Shown here in pieces: positions 39,469 through 49,128 of a stretch of 64,000 bases of DNA. Source of the stretch: Aeromonas hydrophila subsp. hydrophila ATCC 7966 (GTDB lineage Bacteria; Pseudomonadota; Gammaproteobacteria; Enterobacterales; Aeromonadaceae). The notes under the pieces were generated by a model. That model searched no databases. It saw nothing but the letters and a program-made list of their open reading frames with translations, and was not told the origin of the DNA. Numbering within the stretch: the stretch's first letter is position 1; each line of letters begins with the position of its first letter. Made by a program: the position numbers and the translations under genes. The stretch spans positions 2,237,001-2,301,000 of the forward strand of contig NC_008570.1 of the NCBI RefSeq assembly GCF_000014805.1, read 5' to 3'.

Positions 39469-42369
39469 TCAATCGTCCAGGGTCAGCACCACCTTGGCCT
39501 CCTTGTCGGCCTCCTTGACCTGGCTGTCCAGCACGAACAGCCGCTCCGGGGCGATCCCCTGGCGGTCCACCAGAAACTCCTTGGTGTTCTGGGCGCGGCG
39601 CATGGCCAGATTGCGCAGGGACTTGGCGGTGATGAGCTGCTGATCCCGCAGCAGGGTAACCGCCTGGGCGCGCAGGGCCGGGCTCTGTTCATCGAGCTTC
39701 AGCCGATCGGCCAGATCCCCGAGATCTTCGTTGAAACGGGCCTCATAAGCTTGTGCCAGCGCCGATTGCATGGCGGAGTCCTGCTCCAGCAGCTCGAGGT
39801 CCACCGGGCCGCCGGTGATCTTGGCCAGCACTCGCTCCAGCTTCTGGCGCTGCAGGATGGGGCGCTCTTCGTTGAAGTTGACCTTGCCACGAATGTTCAT
39901 GCTGAGTTTGGGCCTGTCCTTGAGGGCCTGCGCCAGTTTGGCCAGCTTCTCCTGCTGGGTGGGGGTGAGATCCGGCTCCCCGGGCAGGAAGGGCAGCTCA
40001 TCGAGATCCTCGCTGCCGCCCGCCAGGGAGGCGAGCAGCGAGAAGGGGGAGGTGACCGCCTTGCGCAGGGTGTTGCCGAGCACGTCCCAGAAGATGTTGC
40101 CGAGGCTGAAGTCCGGCTGATCCAGATTGCCCTTCACCTTCAGGTTCATCTGGATGACGCCGTTGGCATCGCTCAGCAGGGCGACCGCCAGTCCCAGCGG
40201 CAGATCCTTGGCCTGCTCGCTTTTGACCTTTTCCCCCAGCTGCAGCTTCTTGATGGTGATGTCGTTGTCCCCCTCCAGCCGGTTGCCCTGCAACTGGTAG
40301 TTGAGCTTCATGGAGAGCTGGCCCTTGTCGATGGCATAGCCGGCGTAGGTGCTGGAGTAGGGGGTGAAGGTGGTGAGCTCCAAGTTGTTGAAGGTGACGG
40401 CCACGTCCAGCACCGGCTGCTCGATCAGCAGGTTGGTGCCGCCGCGGATGGTCACCGGGGCGTAGCGGTCCACCTTGCCGTTGAAGGCCAGCTCGGAGCG
40501 CTGGCCGGGGATGTTGCTGATGTGGCGGCTCTGGCCGCTGAGGGCCGCGATGTCCACCACGAATTCTGGGCTCAGGCTGCGATCGGCAAAGCGCAGGTTG
40601 CCCTGCTCGGTGCGGACCTGAGCGATGCTGACGCGGGGGGCCGGCCCGCTGCTGGCGGACTTGGCCGTGGCGGGTTGCGGCAACAGCAGTTGCTGCACGT
40701 TGGTGACCCTGTCTTCGTTGATCTCGATGCGGGCGAAGGGTTTGCGCAGCAGGATGTCGTCGATCTTCACCTGCTGGCTGATGCCGTCGTAGTGCAGGCC
40801 GCTCAGCTGCAACTGCTCAATTTGCAGCAGGCGCTGGTTGTCGGCCCGATCCAGCACGTTGAGCCGCTCGACATCGAGCCCGCCGCTCAACTCCAGCTTG
40901 CTCAATGCCCCCTTGGCATCGGTGGCCAGCGCCAGCTTGGTGCGACTGGCAAGCTGGCCGTCGCGCACGCTGATGCGCAGCAGATCCTGCAGATAGGGCT
41001 GGGCCCAGCTGAGCGGCAGGCCCTGTTGCTTGATCTCGCCGTTGAGGCTGAAGGGGGCGAGGACGAAATCGCCGTCAAAGTCCAGTTTTGCCTGGTTGTT
41101 GAGCGCCCAGCTCAAGGTGAGCGGGCTGCGCTGTCCGCTCTGGCTGCCCAGCGGACCCAGCGCCAGCGCCAGGGCGGAGAGCTCGCGCAGCAGCGGTTTG
41201 CCGCTGCTCGATTCGGTCAGCTTGAGCTGGCCCTGTTCGATGCGAGTCTGCTTGAGGCTCCAGCGCCAGGGTTGGCCCGGCGCCGCCGATTTGGCCGCTT
41301 TACTGGTGTTGACCGGCGGCTGGGGGATCAGCAGGGTCGCCAGATCCAGCTGCTGGTTGGCATCGAGCACCGCGCTGATGGCCGGCGCCTTGAGCGCCAG
41401 CCGGTCTATCTGCAGCACCTGCTTGTTGCCGTCGAGCGAGATGCCGGTCAGCGCCAGCTGCTTGAAGCGGGCAAATTCGCCGCCCTTGCGACGCTGGAGC
41501 TGCCAGTCATTGAGGGTCAGCTTGCCCTTGGATAGCTGCCAGCTCAGCCCCTGCTTGTCCTCGGCTATCTGGTAGGCAAGCTCGGCGTTGGCCTCGCCCT
41601 TGGCCAGCTTGACGTCGAGATAAGGGGCCCAGAGCGGGGCGAAGGGGGCGAGCGCCAGTTTGCCGAGGCTGATCTTCCCCTTGCCGGCGCCGCTCATGAT
41701 GTCGAGCTCACCGCTCGCCTTGAGCGGGCTCTGCTGATTGAGGGTGGCGGCGAGCACGAAGGGGTTGGCGCGGCCAGGGGCGGTGGAGAAGGTCGGCAGT
41801 TGCAGGTCGAGCCCGCTCAGGGTCAGGCTGGGCACCCAGCCGGGGCTGCTCTGCTTGCGGCTGTCCTGATAGGTGATGTGACCCTGCTCTGCCGCCAGTT
41901 GGTTGATCTGCACCAGCAAGGGGGCACCGCTGTCGGTGTCCGTGGTTTCACTCGGGGTGAGCAGGCTGGCCAGCGCTTCGGTCAGGTTGAAACGGACGGT
42001 TTTGCCTTGATCCGAGAGCCGCACCAGGTTGACGGTTGGCTTGACGAGGCGCGCCTCGTCGAGGATCAGGGCGCGCTGGCGCCAGCTTTCCCCTAGCAAG
42101 GGGGTGAGTTGCAGGCGCTCGAAGGCGACGAGGGGCTGCTGCTGGTCATCGAACAGGGTGGTGGGGCCAATGGCGAGGGAGGGGTGGCGCAGGCCGACGT
42201 CGATCTCCCCCAGGCTCAGGTGCAGGCCGTAGTGTTTGGCCAGCCAGGTCGGCAGGTGGCGCTGGGTCAGCGTGGGGGCTTGCCATAACAGAATAAGCAG
42301 GGAGAGCAGCAGGGCGGCGCAGAGGTAGAGGGCGTAGCGCAGCAGACGGGCACGCAGAGGCTTGGGCAT
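39469..42369 (-). CDS. AsmA-like DUF748 envelope protein, 966 aa
   Basis: Large envelope protein with one N-terminal membrane helix (LLRYALYLCAALLLSLLILL) and a long periplasmic beta-rich body of AsmA/TamB type, two DUF748 segments (for example LTLSGLDLQLPTF and SLGNIFWDVLGNTLRKAV). The C-terminus (RRAQNTKEFLVDRQGIAPERL) resembles an OmpA-like fold. Members of this group are thought to bridge the periplasm for lipid transport or outer-membrane homeostasis. ATG 42369 has GGAG eight bases upstream. It is a standalone gene, 48 bases after the binding-protein gene. Confidence 0.85.
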   Translation of the reverse strand: MPKPLRARLLRYALYLCAALLLSLLILLWQAPTLTQRHLPTWLAKHYGLHLSLGEIDVGLRHPSLAIGPTTLFDDQQQPLVAFERLQLTPLLGESWRQRALILDEARLVKPTVNLVRLSDQGKTVRFNLTEALASLLTPSETTDTDSGAPLLVQINQLAAEQGHITYQDSRKQSSPGWVPSLTLSGLDLQLPTFSTAPGRANPFVLAATLNQQSPLKASGELDIMSGAGKGKISLGKLALAPFAPLWAPYLDVKLAKGEANAELAYQIAEDKQGLSWQLSKGKLTLNDWQLQRRKGGEFARFKQLALTGISLDGNKQVLQIDRLALKAPAISAVLDANQQLDLATLLIPQPPVNTSKAAKSAAPGQPWRWSLKQTRIEQGQLKLTESSSGKPLLRELSALALALGPLGSQSGQRSPLTLSWALNNQAKLDFDGDFVLAPFSLNGEIKQQGLPLSWAQPYLQDLLRISVRDGQLASRTKLALATDAKGALSKLELSGGLDVERLNVLDRADNQRLLQIEQLQLSGLHYDGISQQVKIDDILLRKPFARIEINEDRVTNVQQLLLPQPATAKSASSGPAPRVSIAQVRTEQGNLRFADRSLSPEFVVDIAALSGQSRHISNIPGQRSELAFNGKVDRYAPVTIRGGTNLLIEQPVLDVAVTFNNLELTTFTPYSSTYAGYAIDKGQLSMKLNYQLQGNRLEGDNDITIKKLQLGEKVKSEQAKDLPLGLAVALLSDANGVIQMNLKVKGNLDQPDFSLGNIFWDVLGNTLRKAVTSPFSLLASLAGGSEDLDELPFLPGEPDLTPTQQEKLAKLAQALKDRPKLSMNIRGKVNFNEERPILQRQKLERVLAKITGGPVDLELLEQDSAMQSALAQAYEARFNEDLGDLADRLKLDEQSPALRAQAVTLLRDQQLITAKSLRNLAMRRAQNTKEFLVDRQGIAPERLFVLDSQVKEADKEAKVVLTLDD

Positions 42370-42417
42370 GAGGGTCTCCAATTGATGCGCATAGGGTAAC
42401 AAACTTTCAGGTCATGA

Positions 42418-43179
42418 TCATGGTGCCACTTGATGCTGTACGCCGTACTTTGTCCAAAGGCTTGACAATTTCCCGCTCTCTTTCAGCTGCGCCAGCCACT
42501 GTTCCAGCTGCTGTACCGAGATCCCGGCGTCCGGGCTGAGCAGGGCGCGCAGCTCATACTGCTGATCCCACCGGTTGGAGCGCAGCAGCTGGCTTGCCTG
42601 CTCGGGGTACTCCTTGTCGAACTGGTTGAGGTAGGAGAGGTTGAGGATGGCCACCTCGCCGCGCCCCTTGAACAGCCCCTGCAGGGCGTTGATGTTGTCC
42701 TTGACCAGGGTGATATTGAAGCGCTGCTTAAGCGTGCTCGCGGTGGCGTCGAAGTCGGCGATGCCGTAGTGATAGCCGCTGACCCCGATCAGCTGGCGCT
42801 GCGCCAGGTTGTCAAAGAAGGATTGATCCCGCCCCGGTGCCTTGAGGGCGACGTAGCGCTCGCCGCCCAGCAGCAGCGGACGGGTGATGCGCACCTGATC
42901 GGCATTCCAGTCCCAGCGGATATCTTCGAACAGCATCAGCGAGAAGCGGCCGAGGGCCAGCGCCTTGTAGCGGTGGGGGGCAGAGGTGGGCACGAACACG
43001 AAGTGCACATCCTGCTGGATGTCGTTGAGCAGGGCGATGAGATCCAGGGTCAGTCCGCGATAGTGGCCGCTGTCGTCCTTGACGACGAAGGGGGCATAGG
43101 GGTAACCACCGACCCGGATCAGCGGGTGGCCCCATGCCGTACAGCAAAGCAGCAGCAACAACCAGCACCAGCGTTTCAT
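42418..43179 (-). CDS. Periplasmic substrate-binding protein, family 3-like
   Basis: 253 aa with a clear signal peptide (MKRWCWLLLLLCCTAWG). The mature part follows the bacterial extracellular solute-binding family 3 plan: IRVGGYPYAPFVVKDDSGHY at the start, GLTLDLIALLNDI and a hinge near GVSGYHYGIADF. No ABC permease or ATPase gene is nearby, so it may be an orphan binding protein or act in sensing. The ligand cannot be predicted; amino acids are usual for the family. Same strand as the DUF748 gene and directly upstream of it. Confidence 0.82.
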   Translation of the reverse strand: MKRWCWLLLLLCCTAWGHPLIRVGGYPYAPFVVKDDSGHYRGLTLDLIALLNDIQQDVHFVFVPTSAPHRYKALALGRFSLMLFEDIRWDWNADQVRITRPLLLGGERYVALKAPGRDQSFFDNLAQRQLIGVSGYHYGIADFDATASTLKQRFNITLVKDNINALQGLFKGRGEVAILNLSYLNQFDKEYPEQASQLLRSNRWDQQYELRALLSPDAGISVQQLEQWLAQLKESGKLSSLWTKYGVQHQVAP

Positions 43180-43216
43180 GGGGTCTCCCAGCAGGCAGAG
43201 TTGATCCCAGATTCGG

Positions 43217-43639
43217 TTAATCTGCGCTGGTTTTCAAGCTGTTAAGGGAATTAACGCAGCGCTGCTCGGCCGCCTCCAGCTCGGCCATCACCATCTGGAT
43301 ATCCTCCAGCTGCTGGCGCAGGAAGTGACGCTTGGCCTCGATGAGCTGGATCATGGAGTTGAGCTGGGTCTTGCTGGAGCGGTCGGTGTCATACATGTCG
43401 AACAGCTCGCGGATCTCCGCCAGGCTGAAGCCGAGGCGTTTGCCGCGCAGGGTCAGCTTGAGCCGGATCTTGTCTTTGTGGCTGTAGATGCGGGTCTGCC
43501 CCTCCCGGGTCGGGGTGATGAGCCCCTCGTCCTCGTAGTAGCGAATGGTGCGCGGCGTGATGTCGAACTCGTGGGCCAGCTCGGAGATGCTGTAGGTCAC
43601 CTCCTTGCCGGCGAGCCCGTGGGCGAGGGTATTGGACAT
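43217..43639 (-). CDS. liuR: MerR family regulator of leucine/isovalerate catabolism
   Basis: 140-aa MerR-type activator/repressor. N-terminal winged helix SISELAHEFDITPRTIRYYE (residues about 17-36), DEGLITPTREGQTRIY, then a dimerising helix and a short C-terminal effector part without the metal-binding Cys pattern. It is the last gene of the liu operon, 11 bases after liuE, whereas in Pseudomonas liuR is first. A LiuR-type palindrome lies in the shared liu/mms control region. ATG 43639 has GGAG upstream. Confidence 0.9.
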   Translation of the reverse strand: MSNTLAHGLAGKEVTYSISELAHEFDITPRTIRYYEDEGLITPTREGQTRIYSHKDKIRLKLTLRGKRLGFSLAEIRELFDMYDTDRSSKTQLNSMIQLIEAKRHFLRQQLEDIQMVMAELEAAEQRCVNSLNSLKTSAD

Positions 43640-43650
43640 GGCGGGGCTCC

Positions 43651-44607
43651 TTATTGCGGGGATGGCTGGCACAGCCGGGTGCGCAGCCGCTCGGCATTGG
43701 CGTGCAGGGCCCGGCCGACCCGCGAGCCGTTGGGGCGGCCGAGCTGCTCGCTGACCCACTGGCCGGTGGCGGCCAGCTGGTCGAGATCCACGCCGGTGCT
43801 CATGCCAAGGCCGTGCAGCAGGTAGACCACCTCCTCCGAGGCGACGTTGCCGGAGGCGCCGGGGGCATAGGGGCAGCCGCCGAGCCCGGCCACCGAGCTG
43901 TCGATGGTGCGGATGCCGCGCTCCAGCGCCGGCAGCAGGTTGGCCAGCCCCTGGCCATAGGTGTCGTGAAAATGGACCGCGAGCCGGCCGGCCGGGATCT
44001 CGTGCAGCACCGCATCCAGCATGGGGGCCACCGTGCCCGGGGTGCCGACGCCGATGGTGTCGCCGAGCGATATCTCGTGGCAGCCCAGATCCAGCAATCG
44101 CTCGGCCATGGCGGCGACCCGCTTGGGCCGGGTCGGGCCATCGAACGGGCAGGCGATGACGGTGGAGAGGTAGCCGCGCACCTTGATGCCGAGGCTGCGT
44201 GCTTCCTGCACCAGCGGGGCGAAGCGCACCAGCGACTCCTCCACGCTGATGCCGATGTTGGCCCGGGTAAAGCCGTCGGAGCAGGCGGTGAAGAGGCCTA
44301 TTTCGTCGGCGCGGGCGGCAATGGCGGCCTGCAGACCCTGCAGATTGGGCACCAGGGCGCCATAGCGGGTCGGCCCCCTGCGCGGCAGGGCGTTGAACAG
44401 TGCGGCGGAATCCGCCATCTGCGGCACCTTCCTGGGCGAAACGAAGGCGCCCACCTCGATGCGCTGCAGCCCGCTCTCGGCCAGGCGGGCGATGAGCTCC
44501 AGCCGCTGCATCAGCGAGAGGGTGGCAGCTTCATTTTGCAGGCCGTCCCGCGGCCCCATCTCCACCAGGCTGACCTTGTCGTCCCGGCTTTCCTGTGCTC
44601 GGCTCAT
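43651..44607 (-). CDS. liuE: Hydroxymethylglutaryl-CoA lyase
   Basis: 318-aa TIM-barrel lyase that splits HMG-CoA into acetoacetate and acetyl-CoA, the last step of leucine breakdown. The family start VSLVEMGPRDGLQNE, metal-binding HFHDTYGQG and the active-site loop VAGLGGCPYAPGASGN with the essential Cys are seen. ATG 44607 overlaps the liuD stop by four bases. The frame upstream to 44688 is liuD shadow. Confidence 0.95.
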   Translation of the reverse strand: MSRAQESRDDKVSLVEMGPRDGLQNEAATLSLMQRLELIARLAESGLQRIEVGAFVSPRKVPQMADSAALFNALPRRGPTRYGALVPNLQGLQAAIAARADEIGLFTACSDGFTRANIGISVEESLVRFAPLVQEARSLGIKVRGYLSTVIACPFDGPTRPKRVAAMAERLLDLGCHEISLGDTIGVGTPGTVAPMLDAVLHEIPAGRLAVHFHDTYGQGLANLLPALERGIRTIDSSVAGLGGCPYAPGASGNVASEEVVYLLHGLGMSTGVDLDQLAATGQWVSEQLGRPNGSRVGRALHANAERLRTRLCQPSPQ

Positions 44608-46568
44608 GAGCGCTCCTCCTGCGCGGTATGCTGCTCGGCAAAGCGCACCAGCAGGGCGCCCTGACTCACCTGTTCGCCCTGGCGGCACTGCAGCGCCTCG
44701 ATCACCCCATCCCGGTCGGCCTTGAGGACGTGCTCCATCTTCATCGCCTCCAGCACCAGCAAGGGCTGCCCCTTGCTGACCGGCTGGCCGGCCTCGACCT
44801 GCAACGCCACGACGATGCCGTGCATGGGGGCCAGGATGCCGGGGGCATCGCCGGCCTGGTGATCATGGTGCAGCTGATGATGCTGATCATCTGCCGAGAA
44901 ACGGATGCGCCTGCCCGCCAGTTGCAGCAGATAGTCGCCCTCGCCGAGGGCGTGCAGCGGGTAGCGCTGCCAGCTGCCGGCCTGCTGCAGACGAATATGA
45001 TCCGCCCCGAGCTCGAACGGGAGCTGCTCGCCCTGCCAGAGCAGGGCGCCGGCCCGCTCGGCGAGGGTCAGCACGCGGGCCTCCTCGCCGATGCGCACCG
45101 CTGCGCTAAAGCTGCGGGTGGGGCCCAGCCGAAAGCCTGCAGCCTGTTGCCAGGGGGAGGCGCCGTGCTCGCGAGTGGCGAGCCAGAGCGCGGCGAGCGG
45201 CCAGGCGAGCGCCGGAACGGGCAGGGTGTCGGTGGGAATGGGCCACTGGGTGTGGTGGCCCATGGCCAATACTTCTGGCTCTTCGCACAGGCGCAGCAAG
45301 AGCGGGCTGTTGTGCACCAAGGGGCCGAGTTCCAGCGCCGCCAGCGCGTCGGCCAGGCTGGCAAAGGCTTCGCTGCGGCTCGGTGCGTGGGCGATCAGCT
45401 TGGCGATCATGGGGTCGTAATAGGGGCTCACCGCATCGCCAGCACCGACGCCGGTGTCGATGCGCACGCCATCTGGCCAGTGGAGCCAATTGATGGGGCC
45501 GCTGGCGGGCAGAAAACCGGCCGCCACGTCCTCGGCGTAGAGGCGCGCCTCCACCGCGTGGCCGCGCAGCACCACTTCATCCTGGGTGAGCGGCAGCGGC
45601 TTGCCTTCGGCCACCGCCAGCTGCCAGGCCACCAGATCCTGGCCGGTGACGGCCTCGGTGACCGGATGCTCCACCTGCAGCCGGGTGTTCATCTCCATGA
45701 AGAAGAACTCCTCCCCGCACAGCAGAAACTCGATGGTGCCGGCTCCCCGATATGTGATGGCCCGGGCGGCGGCGACGGCCGCTTCGCCCATGGCACGGCG
45801 CAGCGCCGGTGCGATGTCGGGGGCGGGGGCCTCCTCGATCACCTTCTGGTGACGGCGCTGCAACGAGCAGTCCCGGTCCCCCAGATAGATGGCGTTGCCG
45901 AGGGTATCGGCAAACACCTGCACCTCCACGTGGCGGGCGCGGGCGAGATAGCGCTCCAGCAGCACGTGGTCGTCACCGAAGGCGGCGCTGGCCTCCCGCT
46001 TGACCGCCGCCAGGGCATCGTCAAAGTCGGCCAGCTGATCGACCCGGCGCATTCCCTTGCCACCGCCGCCGCTGGCCGCCTTGATAAGGAGCGGGAAGCC
46101 CACCAGGCTCGCCTGATCGCGCAAAAAGTCGGGGTGCTGATCCGCACCGTGATAACCGGGCAGCACCGGCACGCCGGCTGCCTGCATCAGCGCCTTGGCG
46201 CCCGACTTGTCGCCCATGGCGAGGATGGCGGCGCCGCTTGGGCCGATGAAGCGCACGCCCCGCTGCTCGCAGGCGGTGGCAAAATCGCTGTTTTCGGACA
46301 GAAAACCGTAACCCGGGTGGATGGCGTCGGCGTTCGCCTGCTGGGCGATGCGCAGCACCTTGCCGGTGTCGAGGTAGCTCTCCCGGGCGGGGGCCGGCCC
46401 CAGATGCCAGGCTTCGTCAGCTTCCCGCACATGCATGGCGCGGGCGTCAGCGTCCGAGTAGAGGACGATGGTGTGAATGCCGAGGCGCCTCGCGGTCTTG
46501 ATGATGCGCACGGCGATTTCGCCGCGGTTGGCGATCAGCAGGCGCTTAATTGGAGTGTGATGGGTCAT
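44604..46568 (-). CDS. liuD: Methylcrotonyl-CoA carboxylase, biotin-containing alpha subunit
   Basis: 654-aa subunit that carboxylates biotin and passes CO2 to the beta subunit, converting 3-methylcrotonyl-CoA to 3-methylglutaconyl-CoA. Domains in order: biotin carboxylase (start KRLLIANRGEIAVRI, ATP-grasp KAASGGGGKGMR, QVEHPVTE), then a linker, then the biotinyl domain with LEAMKMEHV near the C-terminus (Lys is the biotin site). ATG 46568. An upstream mini-ORF duplicating the first 14 codons overlaps the start codon. Confidence 0.95.
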   Translation of the reverse strand: MTHHTPIKRLLIANRGEIAVRIIKTARRLGIHTIVLYSDADARAMHVREADEAWHLGPAPARESYLDTGKVLRIAQQANADAIHPGYGFLSENSDFATACEQRGVRFIGPSGAAILAMGDKSGAKALMQAAGVPVLPGYHGADQHPDFLRDQASLVGFPLLIKAASGGGGKGMRRVDQLADFDDALAAVKREASAAFGDDHVLLERYLARARHVEVQVFADTLGNAIYLGDRDCSLQRRHQKVIEEAPAPDIAPALRRAMGEAAVAAARAITYRGAGTIEFLLCGEEFFFMEMNTRLQVEHPVTEAVTGQDLVAWQLAVAEGKPLPLTQDEVVLRGHAVEARLYAEDVAAGFLPASGPINWLHWPDGVRIDTGVGAGDAVSPYYDPMIAKLIAHAPSRSEAFASLADALAALELGPLVHNSPLLLRLCEEPEVLAMGHHTQWPIPTDTLPVPALAWPLAALWLATREHGASPWQQAAGFRLGPTRSFSAAVRIGEEARVLTLAERAGALLWQGEQLPFELGADHIRLQQAGSWQRYPLHALGEGDYLLQLAGRRIRFSADDQHHQLHHDHQAGDAPGILAPMHGIVVALQVEAGQPVSKGQPLLVLEAMKMEHVLKADRDGVIEALQCRQGEQVSQGALLVRFAEQHTAQEERS

Positions 46569-46681
46569 GCTGGCTCCCTGTCGTTCAAGGCGCACAAGTG
46601 CGAAGCGTGTTGATCCACAATCCAGTTATATTGAGCACAGTTGGCGATCAGCAGGCGCTTGATGGGGTGGTATTGAGTCAT
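46565..46681 (-). CDS. 38-aa mini-ORF from a partial duplication of liuD's 5' end
   Basis: Starts at ATG 46681, overlapping the liuC stop (ATGA), and stops with TGA at 46565-46567, overlapping the liuD start. Its first 14 codons copy those of liuD (MTQYHPIKRLLIAN against MTHHTPIKRLLIAN; the last 24 bases are identical). After that the sequence is unrelated. A duplication of the liuC/liuD junction explains it. Translated, it would pass ribosomes from liuC to liuD; whether the peptide has a role is unknown. Confidence 0.6.
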   Translation of the reverse strand: MTQYHPIKRLLIANCAQYNWIVDQHASHLCALNDREPA

Positions 46682-47517
46682 GCTTCGTCCTTGAAACGGG
46701 GGCGCCAGGCGGGGGGTCGTTTGTCAAAGAAGGCTTGCATTCCCTCTTGGGCTTCGAGACCGACCCGTACCCGGGCGATGGTCTCGACGGTTTTTTCTTC
46801 GTGCAGGCTGGCGCCATGGCTCTCGAGGGCGGCCAGCAGCCGCTTGGTCTCTTTCATCGCCTCTGGCCCGTTACGGCACAGGCGCAGGGCCTGCGCACGT
46901 CCTTCGGCCAGCAGCTGATCCGGCGGGCAGCGCCGGTGCGCCACGTTGAGGCGGCAGGCGGTCACCGCATCGAACGGTTCGGCGCAGAGCATCAGGGCGC
47001 GGGCCTGGCGCATCCCCATGGCGCGCACCACGTAGGGACTGATCACCGCAGGCACCAGCCCGAGGCTCACCTCGGAGAGGCAGAAGCGGGCGTCATCGGC
47101 GGCCAGCACCAGATCGCAGGCGCAGATGAGGCCGAGCGCTCCGCCGTAGGCGGCGCCCTGTACCAGCGCCACCGTGGGGAAGGGGAGCTCGTCCAGGGTT
47201 TGCATCAGCCGGGCCAGCACCCGGGCGTCTTCCCGGTTGTGCTCGAAATCGGCATGGGCCAGGTTGCGCATCCAGTTGAGGTCGGCACCGGCGCAAAAAT
47301 GCTTGCCTTCGGCCCGCAGCAGCAAGGCGTGGGGGCGATCGGCGAGGGCCTGGCCGTGGGTGTGGGCCAGCTCGTCGAGGCAGTCGAGCAGCCCCAGCAT
47401 GAGGTCGGCGTCAAAGGCATTGTGGCGGGCCGGGCGGTCGAGCACCAGCTCGGCCAGCGGGCCGTGTCGCTCCAGCCGAAAACCGGGCTGGAGAGCGTGA
47501 CTGAGTGGATCGGACAT
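46678..47517 (-). CDS. liuC: Methylglutaconyl-CoA hydratase
   Basis: 279-aa crotonase-fold hydratase converting 3-methylglutaconyl-CoA to HMG-CoA. Oxyanion-hole segments EGKHFCAGADLNWM (about residues 69-82) and GAAYGGALGLICACDL (about 118-133) and the catalytic Glu region CLSEVSLGLVPAVIS are in place. Nine bases separate it from liuB, and its stop overlaps the mini-ORF start. Context inside liuABCDE fixes the substrate better than sequence alone. Confidence 0.93.
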   Translation of the reverse strand: MSDPLSHALQPGFRLERHGPLAELVLDRPARHNAFDADLMLGLLDCLDELAHTHGQALADRPHALLLRAEGKHFCAGADLNWMRNLAHADFEHNREDARVLARLMQTLDELPFPTVALVQGAAYGGALGLICACDLVLAADDARFCLSEVSLGLVPAVISPYVVRAMGMRQARALMLCAEPFDAVTACRLNVAHRRCPPDQLLAEGRAQALRLCRNGPEAMKETKRLLAALESHGASLHEEKTVETIARVRVGLEAQEGMQAFFDKRPPAWRPRFKDEA

Positions 47518-47526
47518 GTGAACTCC

Positions 47527-49128
47527 TTACATCCGGAAGATGCCGTACTGTTCCGGGCCGGTCTCGGCCCCCTGACAGGCCGCCAGTGCCAGCGCCAGCA
47601 CGGTGCGACTCTGGGCCGGGTCGATGACGCCGTCATCCCACAGGCGAGCGCTGGCGTAGTAGGGGTGACCCTGACGCTCATACTGCTCGATCACCGGGGC
47701 GCGGATGGCGGTTGCCTCCAGCTCACTCAATGACTTGCCCTCGGCCGCCAGCTTGTCCCGGCGCACCTGTACCAGCACCCCGGCCGCCTGCTCGCCCCCC
47801 ATGACGGAGATGCGGCTGTTGGGCCAGCTAAAGAGAAAATCGGGGTCGTAGGCGCGCCCGCACATGCCGTAGTTGCCGGCACCGAAGCTGCCGCCGACGA
47901 TCAGGGTGATCTTGGGCACCCGACTGCAGGCGACGGCGGTGACCAGCTTGGCGCCGTGCTTGGCGATCCCTTCGCGCTCGGCTTGGCTTCCCACCATAAA
48001 GCCGGTGATGTTCTGCAAAAAGATCAGCGGGATGGCGCGCCGGTTGCAAAGCTGGATGAAGTGGGCCCCCTTCTGGGCACTGTCGCTGTGCAGCACGCCA
48101 TTGTTGGCGAGGATCCCCACCGGCATGCCGCAGATCCGGGAAAAGCCGGTCACTAGTGTGGAGCCGAACAGCGCCTTGAATTCGTCAAAGTCCGAGCCAT
48201 CCACCAACCGGGCGATCAGCTCCCGGGCGTCATAGGGGCGCTTGAGGCTGGTGCCCACCAGGCCGTAGAGATCCTCGATGGGGTAGCAGGGGGGCTCATA
48301 GCCGGGGCTGGTCTCTACCGGTTCGTTGCCCAGGTGGGTCACCAGAGTACGGGCAATGGCCAGGGCGTGGCCATCGTCGCGGGCCATGTGATCCGCCACC
48401 CCGGAATGGGCGCAGTGCACCTCGGCGCCGCCCAGCGCCTCGGCGCTGATCTCCTCGCCGGTGGCGGCCTTGACCAGCGGCGGCCCCGCCAGAAAGATGG
48501 TGGCCTGCTCCCTGACCATGATCGATTCGTCCGCCATGGCGGGCACGTAGGCGCCGCCTGCGGTGCAGAGCCCCATCACCACCGCCAGCTGGGGGATGTT
48601 CTGGGCCGACATGCGGGCCTGGTTGTAGAAGATGTGGCCAAAATGATCCCGGTCGGGGAACACCTCGTCCTGCATCGGCAGGAAGGCACCGCCGGAATCT
48701 ACCAGATAGAGGCAGGGAAGGCGCAGCCGCTCGGCGATGGCCTGGGCGCGCAAGTGTTTTTTCACCGTGAGCGGGTAGTAGGTGCCGCCCTTCACGGTGG
48801 CATCGTTCACCACCAGCATGCACAGGCGGCCAGAGATCCGGCCGATGCCGGTGATGATGCCGGCGGCGGGCACCGGCTCGTCATAGACCTGCCAGCCGGC
48901 CAGCGCCGAGAGCTCGAGAAAGGGGGAACCCGGGTCCAGCAACTGGTTGATGCGCTCGCGAGGCAGCAGCTTGCCACGGGCCTGATGGCGGGCGTTGTTG
49001 GCTGCGCCCCCGCCCAAGGCTATCTCCTCCAGGCGGGCATTGAGATCGTCGACCAGGGCCTGCATGGCGGCCCGATTGGCCGCATATTCCGGACTAGCGG
49101 TGTCGAGGCGGGAGTGGATCCTGCTCAT
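47527..49128 (-). CDS. liuB: Methylcrotonyl-CoA carboxylase, carboxyltransferase beta subunit
   Basis: 533-aa carboxyltransferase, partner of LiuD. Both halves of the fold are visible: [36 protein letters not shown] and [14 protein letters not shown] in the N-terminal domain, then [15 protein letters not shown] and [20 protein letters not shown] in the C-terminal domain with the oxyanion glycines. Length is normal. It overlaps liuA by four bases. Confidence 0.95.
   Translation of the reverse strand: MSRIHSRLDTASPEYAANRAAMQALVDDLNARLEEIALGGGAANNARHQARGKLLPRERINQLLDPGSPFLELSALAGWQVYDEPVPAAGIITGIGRISGRLCMLVVNDATVKGGTYYPLTVKKHLRAQAIAERLRLPCLYLVDSGGAFLPMQDEVFPDRDHFGHIFYNQARMSAQNIPQLAVVMGLCTAGGAYVPAMADESIMVREQATIFLAGPPLVKAATGEEISAEALGGAEVHCAHSGVADHMARDDGHALAIARTLVTHLGNEPVETSPGYEPPCYPIEDLYGLVGTSLKRPYDARELIARLVDGSDFDEFKALFGSTLVTGFSRICGMPVGILANNGVLHSDSAQKGAHFIQLCNRRAIPLIFLQNITGFMVGSQAEREGIAKHGAKLVTAVACSRVPKITLIVGGSFGAGNYGMCGRAYDPDFLFSWPNSRISVMGGEQAAGVLVQVRRDKLAAEGKSLSELEATAIRAPVIEQYERQGHPYYASARLWDDGVIDPAQSRTVLALALAACQGAETGPEQYGIFRM

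Noticed and set aside
39751..41535. 594-aa ORF opposite the DUF748 gene
   Set aside because: Antisense shadow without protein-like hydrophobic pattern.
44628..46613. 661-aa ORF opposite liuD
   Set aside because: LiuD shows every family motif; this is its shadow.
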